DNA of 64,000 bases from Saccharum officinarum (lineage: Eukaryota; Streptophyta; Magnoliopsida; Poales; Poaceae), in contig CM036201.1 in assembly GCA_020631735.1 (NCBI GenBank), positions 73,303,253 through 73,367,252 of the forward strand. Direction: 5' to 3'. Of this stretch, positions 1-11,210 are shown one piece after another. Made by a program: the position numbers and the translations under genes. The notes beneath the pieces were generated by a model that saw only the letters and a list, made by a program, of their open reading frames with translations, had not been told where the DNA came from and did no database searches. Within the stretch, counting starts at the first letter, position 1. Every line of letters starts with the position of its first letter.

Positions 1-661
1 AACATCACTTGTACTCACAAATCTTAAAACATTGACTGCAGAAGTTCACCTTCTCTTTCCGTATGAGCTTGCATCTATTCCACAAGGCCAGCACTCTGGA
101 AAACTTCAATCAAAAGGCTCTCCGTGACGTATAGGGTTCACATTTCCAACATACCTATTCAGCAAATCATCATGGCTTAAAATCATACTTTGGAAAAGAA
201 GATAACTACATAAAACTTCAAGTAGGTACCATAAGACTGTATTTAGATTATGCAACTACAATTAGCTACAGATTTTAGCACCAAGCATAAATGTGAAACT
301 GTGCATCACCTAAAATTTGGTTTTCGTTACCTTTTAAAACTCCAGATCTTTTATTTTTTTAAAAGAACATAGTTGCACAGATGAAAAGGGAAAAAGGAAA
401 AGTAAGCTATCAATCACATATGAAAGTGAAAACAGAGAAGAACCACCGAAAGCACTCACACACTGCGACAAGTGGAAGGATCAAACCCAGGTGGAAGGTG
501 CCAATGGAAAATAGGTTCCATCTGCAAAATATAAAATATAGAAAAAAAAAAAGAAATACTTATTGTAAAACAAGCTATAATGACAAAGCAAATCAAACAA
601 AAGTACAATTGTGTACTACACTAATTGTGAAACACGCTAATGACAAGCAAATCAAAACAAA
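1..661. repeat. Error-rich second copy of UBP1-like gene exons 2-3 and flanking introns
   Basis: This stretch matches about 37324-37980 in the same orientation almost base for base. It is interrupted by many single-base indels, mostly in short homopolymers. It covers the equivalents of exon 3 (about 51-155, minus strand) and exon 2 (about 465-528) of the three-RRM gene. An extra base in 'gtgacgtatagg' and changes in 'ggtgccaatggaaaat' break the reading frame. It ends at the N gap. The pattern fits an unpolished contig end or a duplicated haplotype piece better than a real second gene. A true decayed tandem duplicate cannot be excluded from sequence alone. Confidence 0.8.
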
Positions 662-761
662 NNNNNNNNNNNNNNNNNNNNNNNNNNNNNNNNNNNNNNN
701 NNNNNNNNNNNNNNNNNNNNNNNNNNNNNNNNNNNNNNNNNNNNNNNNNNNNNNNNNNNNN
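662..761. other. Assembly gap of 100 N
   Basis: Exactly 100 N, the usual placeholder for a gap of unknown size. Sequence on both sides is a lower-quality duplicate of sequence elsewhere in the window: the UBP1-like gene on the left and a Sirevirus LTR on the right. The join itself is therefore doubtful. Confidence 0.98.
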
Positions 762-765
762 CCGC

Positions 766-2234
766 TGAAAGGTCTTGATGGCTAGAGGGGGGTGAATAGC
801 CTATTAAAATTTCTACAAAGATAAGCTAAACAAGTTTATCAATAAAACAAATAGCGAGATGCGAGTTTTGCTTAGCCTACGGGGTGTTGCAAGCCACCTA
901 ACCAATTCACAATTCTAGTAATTGCACTCAACCGCACAAGTCAAACCGAGAAGGAAACTACAACTAGCAAGCTGCACAAAGAAGCTACTCTAGCAAAGCT
1001 AACTAGCTAGCAAAGATAACTAAGAAAGTAATGTGGAGTTGAGTTAGGAGGGTATCACCGAGGGCGAAGTATTGAGCCAACCATTATGATCAACAATGAA
1101 TACCAAGATAACGAACACCGGGATCAATCAATCACAATATGAAAGTGATGACACGAAGATTTATCCCGAGGTCACGTGCTTGCCGCACGCTATCCCGTTG
1201 TGTCCCTCTTCACCACGTGGTTCGGTGGCTAATCGGTCACACCGAGCCTCTCAAAAGGCACCACAAGAACCTACCAAATGGCAAAAGGTTGCAATAACAC
1301 GAGCAATATACTAATGTTGCCTTTGGCGCTTCGCCGAGGTAGGCACAAACCCCTCACAATCACCGGAGGTGGCCAAGAACAACCAACTCTTGCCAACGCC
1401 TCCAAGCTGCTCCAAGCCGTCTAGGTGGCGGCAACCACCCAAGAGAAACAGAATCCCGCAGCAAATCAACCACCAGTGCAACTAGATGCTATCTCACAAT
1501 GCAAATGCACTTGGATCACTCAATCTCACTTCGATATGCAAAGAAGCAAGAGAGATGAGTGGGAGGGGAGTTGCTTTAGCTCAAAGTGCTCACAAGTAAT
1601 GTCAAATGTCGAGAGATGGAGCCTTGAGCCGGCCAACGAGTATTTATAGACGTACCCCTTCGAATATAGCCGTTAGAAACTTAAACAGCCGAAATCGGCT
1701 GACCGGACGCGCTGGTCCAACTGACCGACGCGCCGTTGCCCCAACGGCTAACTCGTGAAGTACTGACCGGACGCGCTGGTCCAAGACCGGACACGCTGGT
1801 TGCCCAATGGCTAACTGCAAAGCAACGACCGGACGCGCTGGTCCAACTGACCGGACGCGCCGGGAACGACCGGACGCGCTGGTCCCGTGAACGACCGGAC
1901 GCGCTGGTCGCCTGAGCAGCGCTCAACGAAACAACGACTGGACGCGCTGAAGGAACATGACCGGACGCGACAGTGCCAGCGTCCGGTTACAGTCCAGTAA
2001 GCTCCCTGAACGACCGGACGTGTCTGATCATCAGTGACCGGACGCGCCTCGCGTCCGATCATCGAACTGCAAAACGCGCAGACACTGAACACTGACCGGA
2101 CGTGTCCGGTCATGCAAGGACCACGTCCGGTTCAGCGTCCGGTCACCTCTGTGACCTCCGTTCGCTTCCGTTTCTTTTCCGAACTTCCGGCGTAGTGGAA
2201 AATAATCGTTTCAACTTCTCGAAAACGTCTGAAT
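766..2234 (-). repeat. 3' LTR of Sirevirus A, truncated
   Basis: It aligns with 8695-10182 from the terminal TGAAAGG (plus-strand view) onward, then homology stops abruptly after 'cgtctgaat' at 2234. The last ~490 bp of the LTR (its start in element orientation) and the adjoining terminal purine tract are missing. Many single-base indels relative to the other LTR suggest poor consensus next to the gap. It carries the TATA-like box (tatttata, 1641-1648, reverse strand) and the array of GACCGGACGCG half-sites at about 1697-2140. Confidence 0.85.
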
Positions 2235-3206
2235 TGTGTAGTTAGATTTTGGAAGCATACATGTTAGATAGGAAAGATTAGGAGCATTGTCTACCAATAG
2301 GTGCTAAGTGTTTTAGATTATAGACCTTTGAAGCGTGATACCATCGGAGTAGCGATAAACACCATCTTAGCACCTTGTGTAGTTAGATTCCACTTGGAAA
2401 AGCACAAACATAACTAGAAACCTCGTGAGATCAACATTATAAGCAAGGCTCTTGTACCACTATGAAAAACATGAAGCAAGAAAAATCTAACTACTTCCTA
2501 TTCATGCTAGTACCACAATGCATCGTTCAAATTATACTAGCAAGTCACCACACAAGCAATGTATCAGAGAAAACGAAATGCATAACTATGCATCATATAT
2601 ATGAGGTGCACATAGAAATGCAACATTCATGTTTAAAAGCTTGCTCCCCCTACTTGTGTGCTTCTTTTATCCATTCTTCCTCTTTAGGATTTAACTTTGT
2701 GAAACATTTTCTCCCCCACAACATTTTTTGAGTTCTATCTTTGTGAACAACATTTTCTCCCCCTTTGGCACCAATTGACCACAAGGAGCAAACTTTAGAT
2801 AGATTATCATGTTGAAATATGGGGTGAGGATCAAGTTTATGATTCAACCTAGATTGCTTGCATAAATAAAATACTTCGGTTTGATCCAAGGGCAAGCTTC
2901 TTCACACCTCACTAGAAGGGTTATCATGCACCATGTTGAAGCAAATATTTAGACAAGTTTTCTAGATTAAAACACTTAGGATCACAAGCTACTTAAACAA
3001 GTTATATGCTACCACTAGATCATACAAGTCATGGAAACAATAGTGGCACCATATAAACTTCAAATTCATTTAATTTTCATGAATGATCCTAGAACATAAG
3101 AAATCATGACTAGATGCACTAAACATGTCCTTAGTATAGAATGTATGACATGTCAACCAATTGTACCTTGGGGCTCGAAGGAGAGGCATGTCATATATGG
3201 GGTGCA
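2235..3206 (-). other. 3' noncoding region of Sirevirus A with several purine tracts
   Basis: No coding sequence. On the minus strand it contains repeated tracts of the form aGGGGGAGa near 2648, 2711 and 2757, like those in Sirevirus B at 54921, 55036, 55482 and 55621. Multiple PPT-like tracts upstream of the 3' LTR are a reported Sirevirus feature. Part of the segment (about 2290-2450) is recognisably homologous to the corresponding region of Sirevirus B, for example around 'ggtatcacgcttcaaaggtc' read in reverse. Confidence 0.7.
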
Positions 3207-6200
3207 TCAACTCATGTTGGAGAAGTCAAGTATGTTCAACTCATTCTTTAGCTTGTGAAATCTCTTCTCATCAAGTGGCTTGGTGAATAGATCGGCTAAT
3301 TGATCTTCGGTGCCCACACTCTCAATAGCAATGTCACCCTTTTGTTGATGATCTCTAATAAAGTGATGGCGAACATCAATATGCTTTGTTCTTTGATGTT
3401 GAATCGGATTGTTAGTTAGCTTCACGGCACTTTCATTGTCACATAGCAATGGCACATTCTTGAAATTGATTCCAAAATCCTTCAATGTTGCCTTCATCCA
3501 CAAGATTTGTGCACAACAACTACCCGTGGCGATGTATTCGGCTTCGGCGGTAGATAGTGCAATACTATTTTGCTTCTTGGATGACCATGAGACAAGTGAT
3601 CTTCCCAACAATTGACATGTCCCGGAAGTGCTCTTTCTCTCCACTTTATCACCGGCATAGTCGGAATCCGAATATCCAACTAGCTCAAAACTTGCACCTT
3701 TGGGATACCACAATCCAACATCTTGTGTATGCTTTAAGTACCTCAATATTCTCTTTGTTGCCTTCAAATGACTTTCTCTTGGTGAGGCTTGAAATCTTGC
3801 ACACATACATACACTAAACATCACATCGGGCCTTGATGCCGTCACATAGAGTAGGCTACCAATCATTGATCTATATAGCTTTTGATCCACCATGTTGCCA
3901 CTCTTGTCACTATCCAAACTTCCACTAGTGCCCATTGGGGTTGTAATACTCTTTGCATCTTCCATTCCAAACTTTTTGAGCATATCTTTGATGTACTTGG
4001 TTTGGCTTACAAATGTTCCTTCCTTCATTTGTTTGATTTGAAGTCCAAGAAAGAAACTAAGTTCACCAATCATTGACATTTCAAATTCCTTTGCCATCAT
4101 TTTCCCAAACTCATCACAATAATCTTGATTGGTTGAACCGAATATGATATCATCAACATATATTTGCAATACAAATAAGTCTTTCCCAATCTTCTTGGTG
4201 AATAGTGTTGTATCAACTTTGCCCATGACAAATCCTTTGGATAGCAAGAAGTCCCTCAATCTTTCATACCATGCTCTAGGTGCTTGCTTTAATCCATACA
4301 AAGCCTTCCTTAACTTGTATACATGATTGGGTTTCTTGTCATCTTCAAAACCGGGAGGTTGCTCCACATACACCTCCTCTTGAATGTACCCATTGAGAAA
4401 TGCACTCTTTACATCCATTTGATATAGCTTGATATTGTGAGCACAAGCATAGGCAAGTAAGATCCTAATTGCTTCCAATCTTGCAACCGGGGCATAAGTT
4501 TCACCAAAGTCAAGACCCTCTATTTGTGTGTAACCTTGAGCCACTAGTCTTGCTTTGTTCCTTACTACTATCCCATCTTGATCTTGCTTGTTGCGAAAGA
4601 CCCATCTTGTTCCAATGACATTATGATCCTTAGGCCTTTCAACTAGTTCCCATACTTCATTTCTCTTGAAGTTGTTGAGCTCTTCATGCATTGCATTTAC
4701 CCAATCCGGATCTCTCAATGCTTTATCAATGTCCTTGGGTTCTTCCATTGACACAAAAGAAGAGTGAGCACTAAATGATGTCAATCTTGATCTAGTTTGA
4801 ACTCCTGTTTGTATGTCACCAATGATGGAATCCAATGGATGGTCTCTTGCAATGTTAGTTGGTTGAAGCACTTGGACTTGATTGCTTGGATGTTGATGTT
4901 AATCATGAATTGGAGATGATGAACTAGCCACTTGTTGATTTTATTGCACTTGAGATGATGTACTAGCTTGATTTTGCATTAGAGAACCACTAGCTTGTGT
5001 AATTAGACTTTGGAGCACTTGATCTTTGTTGTCATCCACATTAATCACTTGCTTTGGCCTAATATCACCAATATCCATCTCTTTCATAGCATTACTCAAT
5101 TGAGTTCCTCTCACATCATCTAAGTTATCTTCTTCATCTTGAGAGCCATTTGTTTCATCAAATTCAACATCATGCACTTCTTCAAGTAAACCACTAGCCA
5201 AATTCCAAACTCTATACGCTTTGCTAGTAGTTGAGTAACCAAGTAGAAATCCTTCATCACATTTCTTCTCAAACTTGCTCAATCTAGTGCCCTTCTTCAA
5301 GATGTAGCATTTGCAACCAAATACCCGAAAGTATGCAATGTTGGGCTTTCTTCTATTTAAGATCTCATATGGTGTCTTCTCTAGAAACTTGTGGCAATAG
5401 AGGCGGTTGCTATAGAAGCAAGCCGTGTTGATTGCTTCGGCCCAAAATGAATGACTTACATTATACTCATTCAACATTGATCTTGCCATATCAATTAAGG
5501 TTCTATTTTTCCTCTCAACTAGGCCATTTGATTGAGGTGTATACTTGGCCGAGAATTGATGTTTGATTCCAAGCTCTTCACATAGCTCATCAACTCTTGT
5601 GTTTCTAAACTCACTTCCATTGTCACTTCTTACTTTCTTGATTGTGGTCTCAAATTCATTTTGCACTCTCTTGATGAACTTCTTGAATATGTCAAATACA
5701 TCACTTTTGTCCCCAAGAAAGAATACCCATGTATATCTAGTGAAATCATCCACAATCACAAAGACATACTTGTTGCCACCAATGCTTGTGTATGTAGTTG
5801 GCCCAAATAGATCCATGTGCAACAACTCAAATGCCTTGGAAGTACTCATAATGCTCTTTAATGGATGAGTGTTTCCTACTTGCTTTCCGGCTTGACATGC
5901 ACTACATAGCTTATCTTTCTCAAATGTGACATCCTTTAAGCCTCTAACTAAGTCATGCTTTACTAACTTGTAAAATTGCTTCATGCCAACATGACCAAGT
6001 CTTCTATGCCATAACCAACCCATACTTGATTTGGTGAGCAAGCATGTTGAAAGTTGAGTGTCACTAGCATTAAAATTAACCAAGTATAGATTCTCAAATC
6101 TAAAGCCTTTGAAGATCAAGTTAGAGCCATCAACACTAACTATCTCCACATCATCAACACCAAATATGCACTTGAAACCGAGATCACACAATTGAGCAAC

Positions 6201-6437
6201 CGAGAGAAGATTGAAGTTCAACTTTTCAACTAAGAGCACATTGGAAATGCTATGATCATTTGAGATTGCAATCCTTCCAAGAGCCTTTACATCACCCTTG
6301 CTATTGTCACCAAATGTGATGCTATCAATGCCACTATCATTTGATTTGAGAGAGTTGAACATTCTTGAATCACCGGTCATATGTTGAGAGCACCCACTAT
6401 CAAGCACTCAATGTCTTCCTCCGGCCTTGTAATTAAC
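3207..6437 (-). pseudogene. Sirevirus A pol (protease, integrase, reverse transcriptase, RNase H), nonsense-broken
   Basis: Copia-order polyprotein in one frame. It has an aspartic protease DSGC motif, an HHCC zinc region (WHRRLGH ... CSACQAGK), integrase core D,D,E (MDLFG; RSDNGSEF; PQSNGLVERKN), reverse transcriptase with [11 protein letters not shown] and YVDDIIFGS, and RNase H with SDSDYAG, STAEAEY and the [11 protein letters not shown] end. Three in-frame stops break it: TGA at 6408-6410 just before the protease motif (TGG in the sister element) and two TAA in the integrase-RT spacer between 4871 and 4941. All are single transitions from sense codons. No frameshift was seen. The frame opens only after a TAG at 6438-6440, downstream of the gag stop. 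Enzyme motifs are otherwise intact, so decay is recent. Confidence 0.9.
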
Positions 6438-6450
6438 CTACAAAAACAAA

Positions 6451-8640
6451 TTAATGTTTCTTAGGTATCCATATTTGTTTGGGTCCTTGGAGGTTAGTCA
6501 CTAAGCTCTTTGGTACCCAAATGACCTTCTTCTTTGGGCCCACAATTGGTGTACCAACAAACCTAGCATGCACACCTTTCTCACCCTTGGTAAGTACATA
6601 ACAAGAATCAAAAGGAATGTAAGGTACATTAGCATTTTTCTTGTTCTTGTTCATTTTATTGCAATTAATCTCTAGATGCCCAACTTGCTTGCATCTATTG
6701 CAATAACGACCATTGCCCTTCACAAAGCAAGACTTTGGAGTAGCAAAGGCCACCTTGCCCTTCTTGGGAGTATAGCCCAATCCCTCTTTGTTAAGAGAGA
6801 ACCTTTGGCTACCCAAGCATTTTAGCAAGCGGGCATTCCCACCATAGGCGTTGCCTAATGCGCGGGTGAGATCATCCACCTCTCTCTTGAGAGTCTCAAC
6901 CACAAGTGATGAATCACTAGTAGTAGAGGTAGAGTTGGTTGTGGTGGATGATGATGAGCTACATGAAGCATTAGTAGGACTAACAAATAAAGAATCATCA
7001 ATAATATCACATGTTAGTCCAATATCACAAGTGACAATCACTTGCTCCTCCTTAGCTTCCTTCATGAACTTCTCCAACTTAAGGTCCTTTTCCTTGATGA
7101 GCTCAAGTAGAGTGGAGTGGGCTTCCTTAAGCCTAGTGTGAGCAATTTCAAGATCCTCGTGGTCTTCCTTTAGACACTCACGAGAAGCCTCTAGCTCATC
7201 AAAGGATTTCCTAAGAGCTTTGAGCTCTTGTTCAATTCCTTTGCACTCCTTACTCTTTTTGAGAGCAACAAGCTCCTCCATCAAGGCATCATTTTCATTG
7301 CTCTTGGCAATGAGCTCTTGTTTCAAGATTTTATATTTCTTGGTTGTCCTCTTGTAGCCCTTGCTCATTTGATCTATTATGCCTAATAGATCATCCTTGG
7401 AGTAGTCCTCATCCTCCTCATCATCACTCCTACAATCATCACTAGCACAAGAATCATCATCACTATCATCATATTTTACCTTTGTAGGCTTGGCCATAAG
7501 GCATGTTGATGAAGTGTCGAAGATGGATGGCTTGTTGGAGAGGGCGATGTTTGCAATGGCTCGCCGAGTGATCCTCTCATCATCACTAGAGCTTTCATCA
7601 TCATCACTATCGGAGTTGTCACTATCCCAAGTGACTACGTAACCACCACCCGTCTTCTTCTTGTTGAAAGTGAAGCTCTTCTTTGCTTTCTTCTCATTCT
7701 CTTTCTTATCCTTCTTGTTCTTCTTGAGCTTCAAGTCCCCATTATGAAATCTCTTATCTTCATAGGGGCAATCCGCCACTATGTGATCGGGGCTATTGCA
7801 ATTATAGCAAAGAGTCTTTGCCTTTATAGTGTCTCTCCTCTTCCTTGCCCCATATCCTTTCTTCTTCATGAACCTTCCCATCTTGTGCACAAGGAGGGCC
7901 ATAGTCTCATCATCGAATGGATCATCATCATCACTTTCTACCTTGCTCTTGCCCTTAGAGGATGAAGCCTTGAATGCAATGGGCTTCTCTTGCTTGATCT
8001 TGGTCTCCTTCTTCTCTTCTACCTCATCTTCATCATCATTGTATTGGGCATCGGTCATTATATCTCCAAGCACATTGGTTGGTTTGACCTTGTCTAATCC
8101 CTCTCTAAAGATCATTCTTCTCAAGGTGGCAAACTTCTTGGGTAAGCACATCAAGAACTTGTGTGAGAAGTCCTTGTCCTCAACCTTCTCTCCAAGCCCC
8201 TTGAGATCATTGACAATGACTTGGAGCCTATAGAACATCTCCGGGATGGATTCATCATCCTTCATCTTGAATGTGGAGAACATGTCCTTGAGCATATATA
8301 GTTTGACACTTTTTACCGTTGAAGTACCTTCATATGTTTCTTCAAGCCTTATCCAAAGCTCATTTGCCTTTTCAAGATCTTTGATTTGCTCAAATACTTT
8401 ATCATCAATGGCACGATAGATTGTGTCAAGTGCCGCCGTATTGCATTGTTTGTTGATGCGGTCATTGGGAGTGAGGTTTTCCTCATCAAGAATGACGTAT
8501 CCTTCTTTGGTCACATCCTAAACCTTCTCATGTATATTGCCTAGATATTGCTTCATCTTCCTTTTCAAATGATCAAAGGAAGAGACGCCATCAAAGAATG
8601 GAGGCTTGCCATTAACATGATTAAACATAACTTGAGCCAT
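6451..8640 (-). pseudogene. Sirevirus A gag with one early nonsense codon
   Basis: The start is the ATG at 8638-8640 (MAQ..., as in Sirevirus B), 41 bases after the PBS. An in-frame TAG at 8518-8520 (codon 41; Trp is likely ancestral) cuts the first 40 residues from the remaining ~690. The protein has the Copia gag fold region (FYRLQVIVNDLKGLG), a first zinc knuckle CYNCNSPDHIVADC, Lys-rich and acidic tracts, a coiled-coil-like middle (repeated LKEDHEDL-type heptads) and a second knuckle CNRCKQVGHLEINC. Both knuckles keep all ligands. It would coat genomic RNA in the particle if expressed. Confidence 0.88.
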
Positions 8641-8680
8641 CTTACACCGAGGTTGTTAAGCCTTACAAACGGTGACCACG

Positions 8681-8692
8681 GCTCTGATACCA
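8681..8692 (-). other. Primer-binding site of Sirevirus A
   Basis: On the minus strand this reads TGGTATCAGAGC, the complement of the 3' end of plant initiator methionine tRNA. It lies two bases inside the 5' LTR edge and is a perfect match. Confidence 0.92.
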
Positions 8693-8694
8693 CT

Positions 8695-10672
8695 TGAAAG
8701 GTCTTGATGGCTAGAGGGGGGGTGAATAGCCTATTAAAATTTTCTACAAAGACAAGCTAAACAAGTTTATCAATAAAACAAATAGCGAGATGCGAGTTTT
8801 GCTTAGCCTACGGGGTGTTTGCAAGCCACCTAACCAATTCACAATTCTAGTAATTGCACTCAACCGCACAAGTCAAACCGAGAAGGAAACTACAACTAGC
8901 AAGCTACACAAAGAAGCTACTCTAGCAAAGCTAACTAGCTAGCAAAGATAACTAAGAAAGTAATGTGGAGTTGAGTTAGGAGGGTATCACCGAGGGGCGA
9001 AGTATTGAGCCAACCAATATGATCAACAATGAATACCAAGATAACCGAACATCGGGATCAATCAATCACAATATGAAAGTGATGACACGAAGATTTATCC
9101 CGAGGTTCACGTGCTTGCCGGCACGCTAGTCCCCGTTGTGTCCCTCTTCACCACGTGGTTCGGTGGCTAATCGGTCTCACACCGAGCCTCTCAAAAGGCA
9201 CCACAAGAACCTACCAAATGGCAAAATGTTGCAATAACACGAGCAATATACTAATGTTGCCTTTGGTGCTTCGCCGAGGTAGGCACAAACCCCTCACAAT
9301 CACCGGAGGTGGCCAAGAACAAACACCAACTCTTGCCAACGCCTCCAAGCTGCTCCAAGCCGTCTAGGTGGCGGCAACCACCAAGAGAAACAAGAATCCC
9401 GCAGCAAATCAACCACCAAGTGCCAACTAGATGCTATCTCACAATGCAAATGCACTTGGATCACTCAATCTCACTTCGAATATGCAAAGAAGTAAGAGAG
9501 ATGAGTGGGAGGGGAGTTGCTTAGCTCAAAGTGCTCACAAGTATGTCAAATGTTCGAGAGATGGAGCCTTGAGCCGGCCAACGAGTATTTATAGACGTAC
9601 CCCTTCGAATATAGCCGTTAGAAACTTAAACAGCCGAAATCGGGCTTACCGGACGCGCTGGTCCAACTGACCGGACGCGCCGGTCGCCCAACGGCTAACT
9701 CGTGAAGTACTGACCGGACGCGCTGGTCCAAACAACCGGACGCGCTGGTCGCCCAACGGCTAACTGCGAAGCAACGACCGGACGCGCTGGTCCAACTGAC
9801 CGGACGCGCCGGGAACGATCGGACGTGCTGGTCCCGTGAAGGACCGGACGCGCTGGTCGCCTGAGCAGCGCTCAATGAAACAGTGACCGGACGCGCTGAA
9901 GAAAATGACCGGACGCGACAGTGACAGCGTCCGGTTAGAGTCCAGTAAGCTCCCTGAACGACCGGACGCGTCCGATCACCAGTGACCGGACGCGCCTCGC
10001 GTCCGATCAACGAACTGAAAAACGCGCAGACACTGAACACTGACCGGACGCGTCCGGTCATGCAAGGACCGCGTCCGGTTCAGCGTCCGGTCACCTCTGT
10101 GACCTCCGTTCGCCTCCGTTTCTTTTTCGGACTTCCGACGTAGTGGAAAATAATCGTTTCAACTTCTCGAAAACGTCTGAATCCCGCCTCGCAAGCTCGG
10201 TGGGAGGGAGAGAGGAACCCAAACCCTCTCTACCGCTCAAACTCCACCGCCGTCGCAAACGTGCTAACATCACCAAGTGATCTTGTCATGTGTGAGTGTG
10301 TTAGCATTTTCACAATAATTTTCCGAGGCGTTATTAGTTCTATCCAAATGCATATGATCATGAAATGCACATCTAGAGGCACTTAGGAGTTCAATAGCCA
10401 CGTCATTCCCCTCTTTATAGTACGGCTATCTATCCTATAATGTAACCACACCCACTAGGTGTCTTGGTTACTAAAACACAACCCTTAAGCATATACCTTT
10501 GCCTTGATCACGTAGGGTTGCGTCCAAATCCAAGTGTGGCCATCATGATCACCATGTCCATCTTGCCACCAACCTTGGAGTGTACTAATCCTCATATGCT
10601 ACATACAACTTAGGCATGGGATTAGTACTTAGGCATTGTCACTAATTACCAACACCAAACATAGGACTTTCA
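8695..10672 (-). repeat. 5' LTR of Sirevirus A (1978 bp)
   Basis: Bounded by TG...CA: TGAAAGG at 8695 and GGACTTTCA ending 10672 in plus-strand view. The inner edge adjoins the PBS. About 9640-10100 is an array of direct and inverted copies of GACCGGACGCG, some joined as the perfect palindrome ACCGGACGCGTCCGGT, lying upstream of the TATA-like box in element orientation. The truncated partner is at 766-2234. Confidence 0.88.
9586..9593 (-). promoter_or_regulatory. TATA-like box of the Sirevirus A LTR
   Basis: Minus-strand TATAAATA immediately downstream of the palindrome array, in the context gtcTATAAATActcgttgg. Sirevirus B has the same box and following bases at 48170, so this is probably the core promoter. 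The equivalent in the truncated LTR is 1641-1648. Confidence 0.7.
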
Positions 10673-11210
10673 CCGGCGTAGTGGAAAATAATCGTTTCAA
10701 CTTCTCGAAAACGCCTGAATCCCGCCTCGCAAGCTCGGCGGGAGGGAGAGAGGAACCCAAACCCTCTCTACCGTTCAAACTCCACCGCTGTCGCAAACGT
10801 GCTAACATCACCAAGTGATCTCGTCATGTGTGAGTGTGTTAGCATTTTCACAATCATTTTTCGAGGCGATATTAGTTCTATCCAAATGCATATGATCATG
10901 AAATGCACATCTAGAGGCACTTAGGAGTTCAATAGCCGCGTCATTCTCCTCTTTATAGTACGGCTATCTATCCTATAATATAACCACACCCACTAGGTGT
11001 CTTGGTTACTAAAACACAACCCTTAAGCATATACCTTTGCCTTGATCACGTAGGGTTGCGTCCAAATCCAAGTGTGGCCATCATGATCACCATGTCCATC
11101 TTGCCACCAACCTTGGAATGTACTAATCCTCATATGCTACATACAACTTAGGCATAGGATTAGTACTTAGGCATTGTCACTAATTACCAACACCAAACAT
11201 AGGACTTTCA
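10673..11210 (-). repeat. Second copy of the terminal 538 bp of the Sirevirus A LTR
   Basis: It repeats 10135-10672 at identical length with about 14 substitutions by eye (2-3%) and ends at the same LTR terminus GGACTTTCA. Two readings are possible: a 538-bp tandem duplication inside the LTR, or the outer remnant of an older related LTR into which Sirevirus A inserted at CCGGC. The second fits the ccgc/ccggc flanks better. Short ORFs in both copies have no protein features. Confidence 0.8.

Larger units (their letters stand above)
766..10672 (-). mobile_element. Sirevirus A (Copia/Maximus LTR retrotransposon), decayed, minus strand
   Basis: Order on the minus strand: 5' LTR (10672-8695), initiator-Met PBS, gag, pol, 3' noncoding region with purine tracts, truncated 3' LTR (2234-766). 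Sirevirus assignment rests on the gag with two CCHC knuckles, the palindrome-rich LTR and the repeated purine tracts, all known traits of that genus. Four in-frame nonsense codons and no frameshift were seen in gag and pol. The four bases left of the element are ccgc and the five right of it are ccggc. These could be one target duplication (CCGGC) with a base lost beside the gap, which would mean insertion into a related LTR (10673-11210). Confidence 0.88.

Noticed and set aside
1..661. A second UBP1-like gene (tandem duplication)
   Set aside because: Only two exons present, frames broken by homopolymer indels, ends at a gap. An assembly cause is more likely, though not proven.
10091..10818. 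Paired 61-codon ORFs at 10091-10276 and 10629-10814
   Set aside because: Products of the duplicated 538-bp LTR end, not genes.
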